Positions 35,572-44,531 of a DNA stretch of 64,000 bases are shown piece by piece. Every line of letters begins with the position of its first letter. Within the stretch, counting starts at the first letter, position 1. The notes under the pieces were generated by a model. That model had not been told where the DNA came from, did no database searches, and worked only from the letters and a program-made list of their open reading frames with translations. The translations under genes were made by a program, and so were the position numbers. Source of the DNA: Deefgea piscis (GTDB lineage: Bacteria; Pseudomonadota; Gammaproteobacteria; Burkholderiales; Chitinibacteraceae); contig NZ_CP081149.1 of the NCBI RefSeq assembly GCF_019665785.1, positions 806,001 to 870,000 of the forward strand, given 5' to 3'.

Positions 35572-36164
35572 TATTTTTTCTCGCCACTAAAATCCACCGT
35601 TGGCGCGCTTGAAATCGCTTTTTCGTTTTCAACGCTAAAGTTGGGTTTCACTTCAATGCCAAAAATCTTGGCGGTGAGATTGTTCGGAAAGGTGCGCGCG
35701 GTGGTATTAAACGCTTTCACATCTTGGATATAGCGATTACGTGCGACGGTAATGCGATTTTCGGTGCCTTCGAGTTGGGCCGATAAATCGCGGAAGTTTT
35801 CATTGGCTTTGAGGTCGGGATATTTTTCCGAGATCGCCATCAAGCGCGACAATGCCGATCCCATGCCGGCTTGTGCTTCTTGAAAACGCTTGAGTGCGGC
35901 AGGGTCATTGGCGAGTTCGGGGGTGACTTGAATGCTGCCCACTTTGGCGCGCGCTTCGGTCACACCGAGTAATACTTTTTCTTCATGCGCGGCATAGCCT
36001 TTCACCACATTGACTAAATTAGGGACTAAATCGGCACGGCGCTGATATTGATTGAGCACTTCGGACCAAGCCGCTGCCACTGTTTCATCTTGGGCTTGCA
36101 ATGCGTTATAGCCGCAACCAGTGAGTGACAAAGCCAAAATCCCACTAATGAATAATCGTTTCAT
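35571..36164 (-). CDS. lemA: LemA family lipoprotein
   Basis: A 197-residue LemA-family protein. The signal ends in a lipobox (SLTGC), so it is likely a lipoprotein. Family features: NALQAQDETVAAAWSEVLNQYQRRADLVPNLVNVV, FNTTARTFPNNLTAKIFG. LemA forms a helical bundle; its function in bacteria is unknown. It heads the three-gene operon with the two TPM proteins. Confidence 0.92.
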   Translation of the reverse strand: MKRLFISGILALSLTGCGYNALQAQDETVAAAWSEVLNQYQRRADLVPNLVNVVKGYAAHEEKVLLGVTEARAKVGSIQVTPELANDPAALKRFQEAQAGMGSALSRLMAISEKYPDLKANENFRDLSAQLEGTENRITVARNRYIQDVKAFNTTARTFPNNLTAKIFGIEVKPNFSVENEKAISSAPTVDFSGEKK

Positions 36165-36185
36165 GCCGTGCTCCTAAAAGAATAT

Positions 36186-36650
36186 TTAATTGAGGCAGTT
36201 TATATCAATTTTAATCACAACTTTCTTTATGCTTACCGGAGTGTTGAGCGCACGACACGGTTTATGCAATTCGCCAGGGAAAAAGATGGCATACATGCCG
36301 GCACTTAACACCAGCCGTGATTCGTTTTCTTGTGGGTGAACAAAAGCAATATCGCGCTCGGCCAGTTGATCGACACTCAGACCCAACGCCGGATTGGGTG
36401 GTAAATAGCCAATCACTTCTTCACCTGCAACCAGGTATTGAATATCAATATAGCGTTGATGAAACTCAGGCATTCCCGTTTCCCAAGGTTGGGTCATTGG
36501 GGTTTGCACAATGGCAATCATGCGCTCGCCATCGAGTGGATAGCGGCCTGCCGCCATGGTGCTAAAGTCGGTATGGCGTAAATAATTGAGTGCGGTTTCG
36601 ATGATGACCGGTAAAGCGCCGTTGGAATGATTTAAATGGCCAAGTAGCAT
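36186..36650 (-). CDS. YhcH/YjgK/YiaL family (DUF386) protein
   Basis: A 154-residue cupin-fold protein. Motifs: DGERMIAIVQ, the metal-ligand-like EFHQRYIDIQYLVAGEE, and FFPGELHKPC. Relatives such as EbgC and NanQ act on sugars (sialic acid anomer handling), but no such sugar pathway is visible here. It lies 21 bp upstream of lemA in the same direction, so it may be co-transcribed. Confidence 0.85.
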   Translation of the reverse strand: MLLGHLNHSNGALPVIIETALNYLRHTDFSTMAAGRYPLDGERMIAIVQTPMTQPWETGMPEFHQRYIDIQYLVAGEEVIGYLPPNPALGLSVDQLAERDIAFVHPQENESRLVLSAGMYAIFFPGELHKPCRALNTPVSIKKVVIKIDINCLN

Positions 36651-36764
36651 GATATTGATGTCTATTTTGAAATAAGCGTGTTTGTAATATTACAGCATGG
36701 TAATTATGTCGCTTGCCATCTTATTACCCAAACTTGATGATCTTGACCTTCAATTGAAGGGTCA

Positions 36765-37196
36765 ATGATGAAACTCAAACTATGTTGTGCCTTAGTTTTG
36801 CTGTCGAGCACGGTGATTGCCGGCGAGCCACGCATGCCAGAACAAATGCTACGCGGCAAAAATTCGCAGTATCAAGATGGTTTTCGCGATGGTTTTCGTG
36901 AAGCTGTTCGCATGATGAATGGCGGCGGCCATGGGAATAATAATGGCAATTGGCAGCGTGAAATCCGCATTTCACGCGCAACATATGGCGCATCGCGTAA
37001 TCGCTGTGACTTTACCCAGCGCCTTGCCCGCTCAGCCAATGGGCGGTCTGCGTATGAATTTAAAGCGGGTAATCAGTGGTGTGGCGATCCTGCTGATGGT
37101 CGTAAAAAAATCGCGAAGATCGAATATTTTTGCCGTGGTGATTTGAAAAAAACCGAAGTCCGTGAAGGCAGTTCTGCAACCTTGCGCTGCCGATAA
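36765..37196 (+). CDS. Small secreted protein of unknown function
   Basis: I do not recognise this 143-residue protein. It has a signal peptide (MKLKLCCALVLLSSTVIAGE), a short Met/Gly/Asn-rich segment, and a basic C-terminal half with four cysteines after cleavage (NRCDF, QWCGD, EYFCRG, LRCR), which could form two disulfides in the periplasm or outside. ATG ATG at 36765/36768 follows AAGGGT. A terminator follows at 37225. Confidence 0.7.
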   Translation: MMKLKLCCALVLLSSTVIAGEPRMPEQMLRGKNSQYQDGFRDGFREAVRMMNGGGHGNNNGNWQREIRISRATYGASRNRCDFTQRLARSANGRSAYEFKAGNQWCGDPADGRKKIAKIEYFCRGDLKKTEVREGSSATLRCR

Positions 37197-37224
37197 TCTG
37201 TGCTCAATTGAGCGATGAATTAAA

Positions 37225-37250
37225 AAAGGCCACTCTTGCGAGTGGCCTTT
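37225..37250. terminator. Bidirectional terminator between the secreted protein gene and valS
   Basis: AAAGGCCACTC (37225-37235) pairs with GAGTGGCCTTT (37240-37250) around TTGC, preceded by an A-run. It ends 17 bp before the valS stop and serves convergent genes. Confidence 0.88.
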
Positions 37251-37267
37251 GATTGTCGGTGGATGGT

Positions 37268-40072
37268 TTATTTCAATTTATCCACTTGCACATTCAAGCT
37301 GTGCAATTTGTCGTGTAGCTCGATCACTTGCGCTTTGTCTTTTTCCACCAAATGCGCTGGTGCTTTCTCGGTGTAGCCTGGCTTTTCTAGCTTGGCGACG
37401 AGTTTTTCTAGCGCATCGCTGGTTTTACCGATTTCTTTATTTAAGCGCGCGGTTTCAGCGGCTTTATCGATTTCGACTTTGAGCATCAGGCGCGTCGTGC
37501 CAGCAACGGCCACCGGTGCATCACCTTCTGGTAGCTTCGCAACGATATTCACTTCCGACAATTTAGCCAGCGGCATTAAATACTTGGCGTATTTTTGCAG
37601 CTCTGGCCCGCCTTCAACAAACATCGGCACTTTGACAGCTGGGCTCAGGCCCATTTCACCGCGCAAATTACGCGCCGCAAAGGCAATCGCTTTGAGCTCA
37701 GTAATCGCAGCGACGGCTTCGGGTTTGATTTTGCTGGCGTCCGCTACAGGCCACGCCGCCATCATCAGTGACTCGGTGTCTTTCTTGCCCGCCAGTGGTG
37801 CGACGGTTTGCCAGATTTCTTCCGAAATAAACGGCATGATCGGGTGAATCAAACGCAAGATGGTTTCTAACACGCGAATGAGCGTACGGCGTGCTGCACG
37901 TTGCTGCGGCTCGGTACCGTGCTGAGTTTGCACTTTGGCCAGCTCGATATACCAATCGCAGTATTCATTCCACGTAAATTCGTAGATGGCTTGCGCTGCC
38001 AAATCGAAACGGAACGTGTCGAGCGCAGTGGTGATGGTGGTTTCTGTCTCTTGCAGACGAGAAATAATCCATTCATCGGCAAAGCTGTATTCCAACTCTG
38101 CACCGTCCTCGAGGCCGCAATCTTTGTCGACGACATTCATCATCACAAAGCGCGTCGCGTTCCAGATTTTATTGCAGAAATTGCGATAACCATCGCAGCG
38201 CTTCTGGTCAAAATTGATCGACCGACCGAGTGATGCCAGTGACGCAAACGTAAAACGCAGCGCGTCAACACCGTACGCAGGAATCCCTTCTGGGAATTCT
38301 TTGGCGGTTTTGGCTGCGACTTTCGGTGCATTCTCTGGGCGACGTAATCCCGTGGTGCGCTTTTCTAGCAAGGGCTCTAGGGCAATACCATCGATCAAAT
38401 CAACTGGATCGAGTACATTGCCTTCGGATTTGGACATTTTTTGTCCTTCCGCATCGCGCACCAAACCGTGGATATACACGTGTTTGAATGGCACTTTGCC
38501 GGTGAAATGTTTGGTCATCATAATCATCCGGGCAACCCAGAAGAAAATAATGTCGTAGCCCGTTACCAGCACCGATGAAGGCAAGAACGCTTTCAAATCC
38601 GGTGTTTCATTCGGCCAGCCGTGGCTTGAGAATGGAACGAGTGCAGAAGAGAACCACGTATCGAGTACGTCGTTATCACGCGTTACCGATTTGCCGCCGG
38701 CTTTGGCGATGGCTTCAGCTTCAGTACGCGCTACATACACTTGGCCGTCTTCGTCATACCAAGCTGGGATTTGATGACCCCACCACAATTGGCGAGAAAT
38801 ACACCAATCTTGGATATTATTGAGCCATGAGTTATAGGTATTCACCCAGTCATTCGGCACGAACTGCACTTCGCCGCTGTGAACTGCTTCAAGCGCTTTT
38901 TCGGTAATGCTTTGGCCAGTTTCGTCGGCCTTGCTCATCGCCATAAACCATTGGTCGGTCAGCAATGGCTCGATCACGGTACCAGTACGATCACCACGCG
39001 GCACCATTAATTTGTGCGGTTTAGTGTCAAGGAGCAGACCTTGTGCATCCAAATCAGCGAGCATCGCTTTACGCGCTTCAGCGGTAGTCATGCCAGCATA
39101 CGCCGCTGGCAATTCAACGCTGCCAAGGCTGGCGCCTTCAAAGCTAAATACTTGTGCTTTGGCCAAAATCGTCGCTTGCAAGCTCATCACATTGATCAGT
39201 TGCGTGTTGTGACGTTTACCGACTTGGTAGTCGTTAAAATCATGCGCTGGGGTGATTTTGACAAAACCAGTACCGAAAGCTTTATCAACGTATTCGTCAG
39301 CAATGACGGGGATTTGGCGGCCAGTGAGCGGCAACTCAACCATTTTGCCAACCAGATGCAAGAAGCGCTCGTCATCTGGCGCAATCGCAACTGCCACGTC
39401 ACCAAGTAGCGTTTCAGGGCGTGTGGTGGCGACGGTGATGAACTCATCACTGCCAACAACTGGATATTTGATATGCCACATATGGCCGTTTTCTTCTTCG
39501 GAAATCACTTCCAAATCAGAAACAGCAGTGCCGAGTTTGGCATCCCAGTTTGATAGGCGTTTACCTCGGTAAATCAGGCCTTCTTCAAACAGGCGCACAA
39601 AGGCTTCAACGACGGCGGTCGACATTTTGTCGTCCATCGTAAAGTATTCGCGGCTCCAATCGACCGACGAGCCCATGCGGCGCATTTGGCTGGTGATGGT
39701 GTCGCCAGATTCTTTTTTCCATTCCCATACTTTCTCGAGGAAAGCAGGGCGGCCGAGTTCGTGGCGGCTAATGCCTTGTGCATCGAGCTGGCGTTCTACA
39801 ACGATTTGCGTGGCGATACCGGCGTGATCGGTACCGGGCAACCATAAAGTGTTGTCGCCGCGCATGCGGTGGTAACGCGTCAGGCCATCCATGATGGTCT
39901 GATTAAATGCGTGGCCCATATGTAGCGTGCCAGTGACGTTCGGCGGTGGCAATTGGATACAAAATGCCTCGCGAGCAAGGTCCATGCTCGGTTGGAAGTA
40001 GCCTTGGCTTTCCCAAAACGGGTACCAATGCGATTCAATATTCTGTGGCTCGAAGCTCTTGGCGAGTTCCAT
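37268..40072 (-). CDS. valS: Valine--tRNA ligase
   Basis: This 934-residue class I synthetase charges tRNA-Val. HIGH-type motif in [17 protein letters not shown] (about 42-58), editing domain (about 200-330), KMSKS in [11 protein letters not shown] (about 545), anticodon-binding domain (about 650-800) and a C-terminal coiled coil ([21 protein letters not shown]). Full length for the family. The ribosome site ahead of the ATG is weak. Confidence 0.97.
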   Translation of the reverse strand: MELAKSFEPQNIESHWYPFWESQGYFQPSMDLAREAFCIQLPPPNVTGTLHMGHAFNQTIMDGLTRYHRMRGDNTLWLPGTDHAGIATQIVVERQLDAQGISRHELGRPAFLEKVWEWKKESGDTITSQMRRMGSSVDWSREYFTMDDKMSTAVVEAFVRLFEEGLIYRGKRLSNWDAKLGTAVSDLEVISEEENGHMWHIKYPVVGSDEFITVATTRPETLLGDVAVAIAPDDERFLHLVGKMVELPLTGRQIPVIADEYVDKAFGTGFVKITPAHDFNDYQVGKRHNTQLINVMSLQATILAKAQVFSFEGASLGSVELPAAYAGMTTAEARKAMLADLDAQGLLLDTKPHKLMVPRGDRTGTVIEPLLTDQWFMAMSKADETGQSITEKALEAVHSGEVQFVPNDWVNTYNSWLNNIQDWCISRQLWWGHQIPAWYDEDGQVYVARTEAEAIAKAGGKSVTRDNDVLDTWFSSALVPFSSHGWPNETPDLKAFLPSSVLVTGYDIIFFWVARMIMMTKHFTGKVPFKHVYIHGLVRDAEGQKMSKSEGNVLDPVDLIDGIALEPLLEKRTTGLRRPENAPKVAAKTAKEFPEGIPAYGVDALRFTFASLASLGRSINFDQKRCDGYRNFCNKIWNATRFVMMNVVDKDCGLEDGAELEYSFADEWIISRLQETETTITTALDTFRFDLAAQAIYEFTWNEYCDWYIELAKVQTQHGTEPQQRAARRTLIRVLETILRLIHPIMPFISEEIWQTVAPLAGKKDTESLMMAAWPVADASKIKPEAVAAITELKAIAFAARNLRGEMGLSPAVKVPMFVEGGPELQKYAKYLMPLAKLSEVNIVAKLPEGDAPVAVAGTTRLMLKVEIDKAAETARLNKEIGKTSDALEKLVAKLEKPGYTEKAPAHLVEKDKAQVIELHDKLHSLNVQVDKLK

Positions 40073-40220
40073 GGTGCGTGCTCAGTTAAAGCGAAACCAT
40101 AGATTATAAAGCTTGCTTGGCGCGAATGGGGAATGCCGCAAAAAAAACGCAGCGGCAATATTTTTTTTACCACTGTAAATGTTGTTGGCGGGTAACGAGC
40201 CAACATCCATCGCTCGCGAG

Positions 40221-40259
40221 AAATTGGTATTTATTTGATTGTTGTATCAATACCAATTT
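40221..40259. promoter_or_regulatory. 11-bp perfect inverted repeat upstream of the second chitinase
   Basis: AAATTGGTATT (40221-40231) is inverted at 40249-40259 with a 17-bp spacer. It is in the gap between divergent valS and the chitinase and may be a regulator site or part of a promoter region. Confidence 0.4.
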
Positions 40260-40304
40260 GTGCTTTGTGGTTTTGTCGTTAGCGATGAAGCGGACTATTC
40301 TCGG

Positions 40305-40330
40305 TGACACTAGGGATTACCCTAGTGTCA
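40305..40330 (+). promoter_or_regulatory. Perfect 11-bp hairpin in the leader of the second chitinase
   Basis: TGACACTAGGG (40305-40315) is perfectly inverted at 40320-40330 around ATTA. It lies 13 bp before the ribosome site (AGGAT, 40344-40348). With only an A/T-rich run after it, it could be an operator or an attenuator. The first chitinase also has a dyad in the same place, of different sequence. Confidence 0.5.
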
Positions 40331-40355
40331 AAATATAAAAACGAGGATGAGAGAG

Positions 40356-43052
40356 ATGATGAATAAACACAAAGGCTTGCGTTTACGCATGTCGGTGGTT
40401 GCGCTGGGGTTGCTGTTCAGTAGTGGGGTTTTTGCTGCTGAGTGGGCCGAAGGAACGACGTATACAGCTGGAGCGCAAGTAACTTATGCTGGTAAGACCT
40501 ATACCGCCCGTTCAACGCATACCGCGTATGTGGGCGCAGGCTGGAATCCGGCAGCAACGCCAACGCTGTGGGAAGCCGTGAGCGCGAGCAGCACTGCGGC
40601 ACCAACGAGCACGCCAACGCCTAGCGCCACGCCAACCCCGGTCACAACGACTACGCCAACTACTGCACCCATCACGACGCCGACGCCCACCAGCGCTGCA
40701 CCAGTGGGGAATTGTTTGGCGGTTTGGAATAGCGCCAGTACCTATAACGGCGGTCAGCGAGTAAGTTATAACGGCCGAAATTTTGAGGCCAAATGGTGGA
40801 CGCAAGGGAATACGCCGTCGGCCACCGATCAATGGGGGCCGTGGAAAGATTTAGGCGCTTGCGGGGTAACGCCAACATCGTCACCCACAGTGACACCGAC
40901 GATTACACCAACCGTGACGCCAAGCGCCACACCGACGACCAGCCCAACAGCCACGCCAAGCGCTACGCCAAGCACCACGCCAACCGCCACACCAAGTAGC
41001 ACACCAACGCCGCCAGTTGGGAATAACGACGCTTGCCGCCCTGAAGGTATGGCGGTGTCGGCGGTGGCCAATGTGCCGTATTGCTTGGTTTACGACACAG
41101 CTGGCCGTGAGCAACTTGCCAATGGTTTGCAACGTCGCAATATCGGTTACTTCACCAATTGGCGCACCGGCAAAGACGGCAAGCAACGCTATTTGGCCAG
41201 TGATATTCCGTGGAAAAATCTAACGCATATTAACTACGCCTTCGCGCACATCGATAGCAGCAATAAAATCTCGGTGAACGCCGAAGTGGCAGGCAATGAA
41301 TCCACCGATATGACATGGCCGGGGGTTGTAGGCGCAGAGATGGACCCGAGCTTGGCGTTTAAAGGGCATTTCAATTTGCTCGCCAAATACAAAAAACAAT
41401 ACCCCAATATGCGCGTTTTGGTGTCGATTGGCGGTTGGGCAGAAACCGGCGGCTACTTTGGCGCGGATGGTAAACGCGTATCTTCGGGTGGATTTTATTC
41501 AATGACCACCAATGCCGATGGCTCAATCAATACCGCAGGGATTAATACCTTTGCCGAATCTGTGGTGGCTTTCTTGCGCCAATATCAATTTGACGGTGCC
41601 GATCTTGATTATGAATATCCAACGTCACTCAAAGATGCGGGCAATCCGCTCGATTGGACGGCTTCTACGCCGCGCCTCAAAGGCTTGCAAGCGAGCTACC
41701 GCGAATTGATGCGGGTATTGCGTGAAAAACTCAATGCTGCGTCAGTTGCGGATAATAAATATTATCAACTCACTGCCGCTGTACCGGCTTCGGGTTATTT
41801 ATTGCGCGGCATGGAAACCTTCCAAGCGGCTAAATACCTCGATTTCTTAAATGTGATGAGTTACGACTTACACGGCACTTGGAGCCCATACGTTGGCCCG
41901 AACGCCGCCTTGTATGACGATGGTAAAGACGGCGAATTGGTGTTTTACAACATCTATAACGACCCGCAATACAAAGGCATGGGCTATCTGAACACCGATT
42001 GGGCCTACCATTTTTATCGCGGCATGATGCCAGCAGGGCGCATCAATATGGGCGTGCCGTATTACACCCGTGGCTGGCGTGATGTGAAGGGTGGTGGTGC
42101 TGGTGGCTTGTGGGGTGATGCCACCACGCAAACGTGTCCACCGGGCTTGGTTGCGCCGTGCGGTATTGGCGCGTATGGCATCGACAATATCTGGTTTGAC
42201 GTCGATGAAAACGGCAAGGAACAAGCCGATGGCTCCAATCCAATGTGGCATGCCAAAAATCTAGAAAAAGGCATTGCCGGCGATTACCTCGCGCAGTTCA
42301 ATATGTCTGCGGCGAATATCGTCGGTAAATACACAAGGTATTACGATCCAACGCTGGTGGCATCTTGGCTGTGGAACGATACCACCAAGGTATTTATCTC
42401 AACTGAAGATGAACAAGCGATGCAAACCAAGGCCGATTGGATTATTAAAAACGGCATTGGTGGCGCAATGAACTGGGAATTGGCCGGTGATTATGATTGG
42501 GATGCGAATCAAAGCAATCTGAACGGCGGCAAAGGTCAGTACGTACCGGGCTCTAGCCTAACGCGTCTTTTGGCCGATAAATTCCGTAGCGCAGCGCCTT
42601 ATGGCAATACTGTAGCGAGTAGCGCCAATCCGGTGAGTGCCATTACGCCAATCGAAGTCATCGACGTGAGTGTGGAATTGAATAAATTTCCCATGGGCGA
42701 CGATAATTTCCCGATCACTCCAACGCTGCATATCGTCAACAACACCGGCGTGGCGATTCCATCGGGTGGCAAAATCCGCTTCCAATATCCAGTCTCCGCA
42801 CCGGATAATTTAAGCGGCGGCGCAATCACCGCAGTGGCATCTGGCCATACCGGCAATAATATTGGCGGTTTAAAAGGCGATTTTCACACCGTAGAAATGG
42901 CACTGCCGGCCTTGGCCATTGGCGCAGCCAAAGACGTGAAAGTGACATATCGCTTGCCGATTACCGGCCCAAGCAATATCCAAATCACGCTCAAAGGCAA
43001 AACATTCGCCATCAAGCAAGAACAACCCAATAAACCAATTGGGAAGTCTTGA
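40356..43052 (+). CDS. Secreted GH18 chitinase, paralogue of the 7588 gene
   Basis: An 898-residue enzyme with the same order: signal peptide (LGLLFSSGVFAA), CBM5/12 (EWAEGTTYTAGAQVTYAGKT), Thr/Pro linker, CBM5/12 (WNSASTYNGGQRVSYNG, WWTQGNTPS), Thr/Pro linker, GH18 barrel with DGADLDYE (catalytic E420), and a C-terminal domain (IEVIDVSVELNKFPMGDDNFP to the end). The first CBM is shorter and more diverged than that of the other chitinase, and the linkers use mixed TPTP/SATP units. ATG 40356 has AGGAT 7 bp upstream; ATG 40347 sits directly on that site. The pair probably act together on chitin. Confidence 0.95.
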   Translation: MMNKHKGLRLRMSVVALGLLFSSGVFAAEWAEGTTYTAGAQVTYAGKTYTARSTHTAYVGAGWNPAATPTLWEAVSASSTAAPTSTPTPSATPTPVTTTTPTTAPITTPTPTSAAPVGNCLAVWNSASTYNGGQRVSYNGRNFEAKWWTQGNTPSATDQWGPWKDLGACGVTPTSSPTVTPTITPTVTPSATPTTSPTATPSATPSTTPTATPSSTPTPPVGNNDACRPEGMAVSAVANVPYCLVYDTAGREQLANGLQRRNIGYFTNWRTGKDGKQRYLASDIPWKNLTHINYAFAHIDSSNKISVNAEVAGNESTDMTWPGVVGAEMDPSLAFKGHFNLLAKYKKQYPNMRVLVSIGGWAETGGYFGADGKRVSSGGFYSMTTNADGSINTAGINTFAESVVAFLRQYQFDGADLDYEYPTSLKDAGNPLDWTASTPRLKGLQASYRELMRVLREKLNAASVADNKYYQLTAAVPASGYLLRGMETFQAAKYLDFLNVMSYDLHGTWSPYVGPNAALYDDGKDGELVFYNIYNDPQYKGMGYLNTDWAYHFYRGMMPAGRINMGVPYYTRGWRDVKGGGAGGLWGDATTQTCPPGLVAPCGIGAYGIDNIWFDVDENGKEQADGSNPMWHAKNLEKGIAGDYLAQFNMSAANIVGKYTRYYDPTLVASWLWNDTTKVFISTEDEQAMQTKADWIIKNGIGGAMNWELAGDYDWDANQSNLNGGKGQYVPGSSLTRLLADKFRSAAPYGNTVASSANPVSAITPIEVIDVSVELNKFPMGDDNFPITPTLHIVNNTGVAIPSGGKIRFQYPVSAPDNLSGGAITAVASGHTGNNIGGLKGDFHTVEMALPALAIGAAKDVKVTYRLPITGPSNIQITLKGKTFAIKQEQPNKPIGKS

Positions 43053-43075
43053 TTCTGGTTTTTAATTGTTGAAGT

Positions 43076-43130
43076 AAAGGGTATCTGGCGCTGAGTGTTG
43101 ATGTTTAACACTTAGGGCTAGATACCCTTT
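43076..43130. terminator. 55-bp hairpin (first copy) after the second chitinase
   Basis: AAAGGGTATCT (43076-43086) is perfectly inverted at 43120-43130, with inner AGTGTT/AACACT pairing. It lies 23 bp after the chitinase stop. The same arms and exact 55-bp length recur at 44432-44486 with a different but still pairing middle, so it is a repeat family as well as a likely terminator. Confidence 0.7.
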
Positions 43131-43197
43131 TACTTGTTACAACTTGCGCTGATCTGCAATTTCGCCGTGCTCCATCAGTGCGATGGTACTTAGAAAA

Positions 43198-43698
43198 TTA
43201 AAACCAATATCGAGGATAACTACCGCTTTGCCTAAGATTGTTTATGAGATATCCAACCCCGACAATGCTCAGCGCACCAAGCAATACCGGCGTAATCAGA
43301 AAGCTAAATCCCGGATGAGTTGCCATCACCAGTAATGGATTTGCTCCTGCTGGGGCATGTACCGTGCGGGTGAGTTGCATGAGGGCTAAAGCCCAACCAA
43401 CGGCCAGCGCTTCTGACCACCAAAAGTCGCCTACGGCATACAGCATGATTAAGCCGACAAGAGTGGTTATCAAATGGCCGCCGACCACGCTGCGCGGCTG
43501 AGCCAGCGGCGAGTCTGGCAAACCAAATACCAAAACACAGCTCGCACCAAATGGCGCCATCAGCCAATAAAATCCAGAGTTTTTTGATAACCACGCGGTG
43601 ATGCCAATGGCTAAAACAGCCCCTAACATGGAGATCAATACAAATTGAGTGGATGGCACTGGCGGTGCTTTTGAGTTAAGGCGAAATTTAAAAGCCAT
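43198..43698 (-). CDS. HPP family integral membrane protein
   Basis: A 166-residue protein with four membrane helices. HPP-family features are YWLMAPFGASCVLVFGLPDSPLAQPRSVVGGHLITTLVG and the HAPAGANPLLVM motif. Relatives include chloroplast nitrite transporters, but the bacterial substrate is unknown. GGAG precedes the ATG. It is divergent from a TetR regulator, the likely repressor. Confidence 0.88.
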   Translation of the reverse strand: MAFKFRLNSKAPPVPSTQFVLISMLGAVLAIGITAWLSKNSGFYWLMAPFGASCVLVFGLPDSPLAQPRSVVGGHLITTLVGLIMLYAVGDFWWSEALAVGWALALMQLTRTVHAPAGANPLLVMATHPGFSFLITPVLLGALSIVGVGYLINNLRQSGSYPRYWF

Positions 43699-43740
43699 GA
43701 TCGAACTCCAATTTGTAGGTAGATGATCAGCTAGGATACT

Positions 43741-43775
43741 GATCGGTATACCGACAAGTCAACAGATCGGTGTAC
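43741..43775. promoter_or_regulatory. TetR-type operator region
   Basis: TCGGTATACCGA (43743-43754) is a perfect 12-bp palindrome. GATCGGTATAC (43741-43751) recurs as GATCGGTGTAC (43765-43775), 24 bp apart. The region is between divergent HPP and TetR genes, where a TetR protein would bind and repress both. Confidence 0.68.
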
Positions 43776-43798
43776 TTGTTGTTAATGTTCATATTAAA

Positions 43799-44356
43799 AT
43801 GACCGGTATGAATACATCTGATCAAATTGTTAACGCAGCACTGAACGAGTTCTACCAGCATGGTTTTCACGCAACGGGGGTTGATCAGCTCAGCCGTGTT
43901 GCTGGTGTGACTAAGCGGACCTTGTATCGTTATTTTCCGAGTAAAGATCACTTAATTGCTGCGGCATTAAACTTGCGCGATACGCAGTTTTTTGAACGCA
44001 TGCAGGCTTTTGTTGAGGCCGCCGACGTTGTTGATCGACCACAAGCGTATGTGGCTTTTTTGGCTAATTGGGGCAGTGAAGCTGACTTTTGTGGGTGCGC
44101 ATTTATTAATGCGGCCGCTGAATTTGCTGAACCCAGCGCCAGCCCGCATCTTCTATCCAAAGCGCATAAATTACGCGTCTTGAATTATCTTGAAATGATT
44201 TGCTCTCAATCTGGTGCAATTGATCCGCCAACAATGGCAATGCAATTGTTTTTAATTGGGGAGGGCTTGATTGTTGCAATGCAGACCATGGGGGCTTCTG
44301 CATTATTGCTTGAGGCAGCATCAAAATCAGTCGCGCAAATATTTAAAACACCGTAA
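43799..44356 (+). CDS. TetR/AcrR family transcriptional regulator
   Basis: A 185-residue repressor. The N-terminal helix-turn-helix is standard: IVNAALNEFYQHGFHATGVDQLSRVAGVTKRTLYRYFPSKDHL. The C-terminal ligand domain has FCGCAFINAAAEFAEP, seen in YxaF/TetR_C-like subgroups, with a CGC cysteine pair. It probably controls itself and the divergent HPP gene through the palindrome at 43743. A second ATG at 43808 is possible. Confidence 0.88.
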   Translation: MTGMNTSDQIVNAALNEFYQHGFHATGVDQLSRVAGVTKRTLYRYFPSKDHLIAAALNLRDTQFFERMQAFVEAADVVDRPQAYVAFLANWGSEADFCGCAFINAAAEFAEPSASPHLLSKAHKLRVLNYLEMICSQSGAIDPPTMAMQLFLIGEGLIVAMQTMGASALLLEAASKSVAQIFKTP

Positions 44357-44431
44357 TTCCATTTGGGTATACGCAAAGTGAAGTTGTTGCTCTTGTTCTG
44401 AATATTTTAATGCTGGGTTTGAGGTTTTTTT

Positions 44432-44486
44432 AAAGGGTATCTTGTTCTAAGCTTTTTAATTAAAGACTTAGAGTGAGATACCCTTT
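44432..44486. terminator. 55-bp hairpin (second copy) after tetR
   Basis: AAAGGGTATCT (44432-44442) is perfectly inverted at 44476-44486, with inner CTAAG/CTTAG pairing. The arms and length match 43076-43130. It lies between convergent tetR and the 44532 gene and has A/T runs at both ends, so it probably terminates both. Confidence 0.7.
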
Positions 44487-44531
44487 ATTGATGGTTTTGC
44501 TTTAGACGGAGTTTCGCTGTCGCTATTCGGT

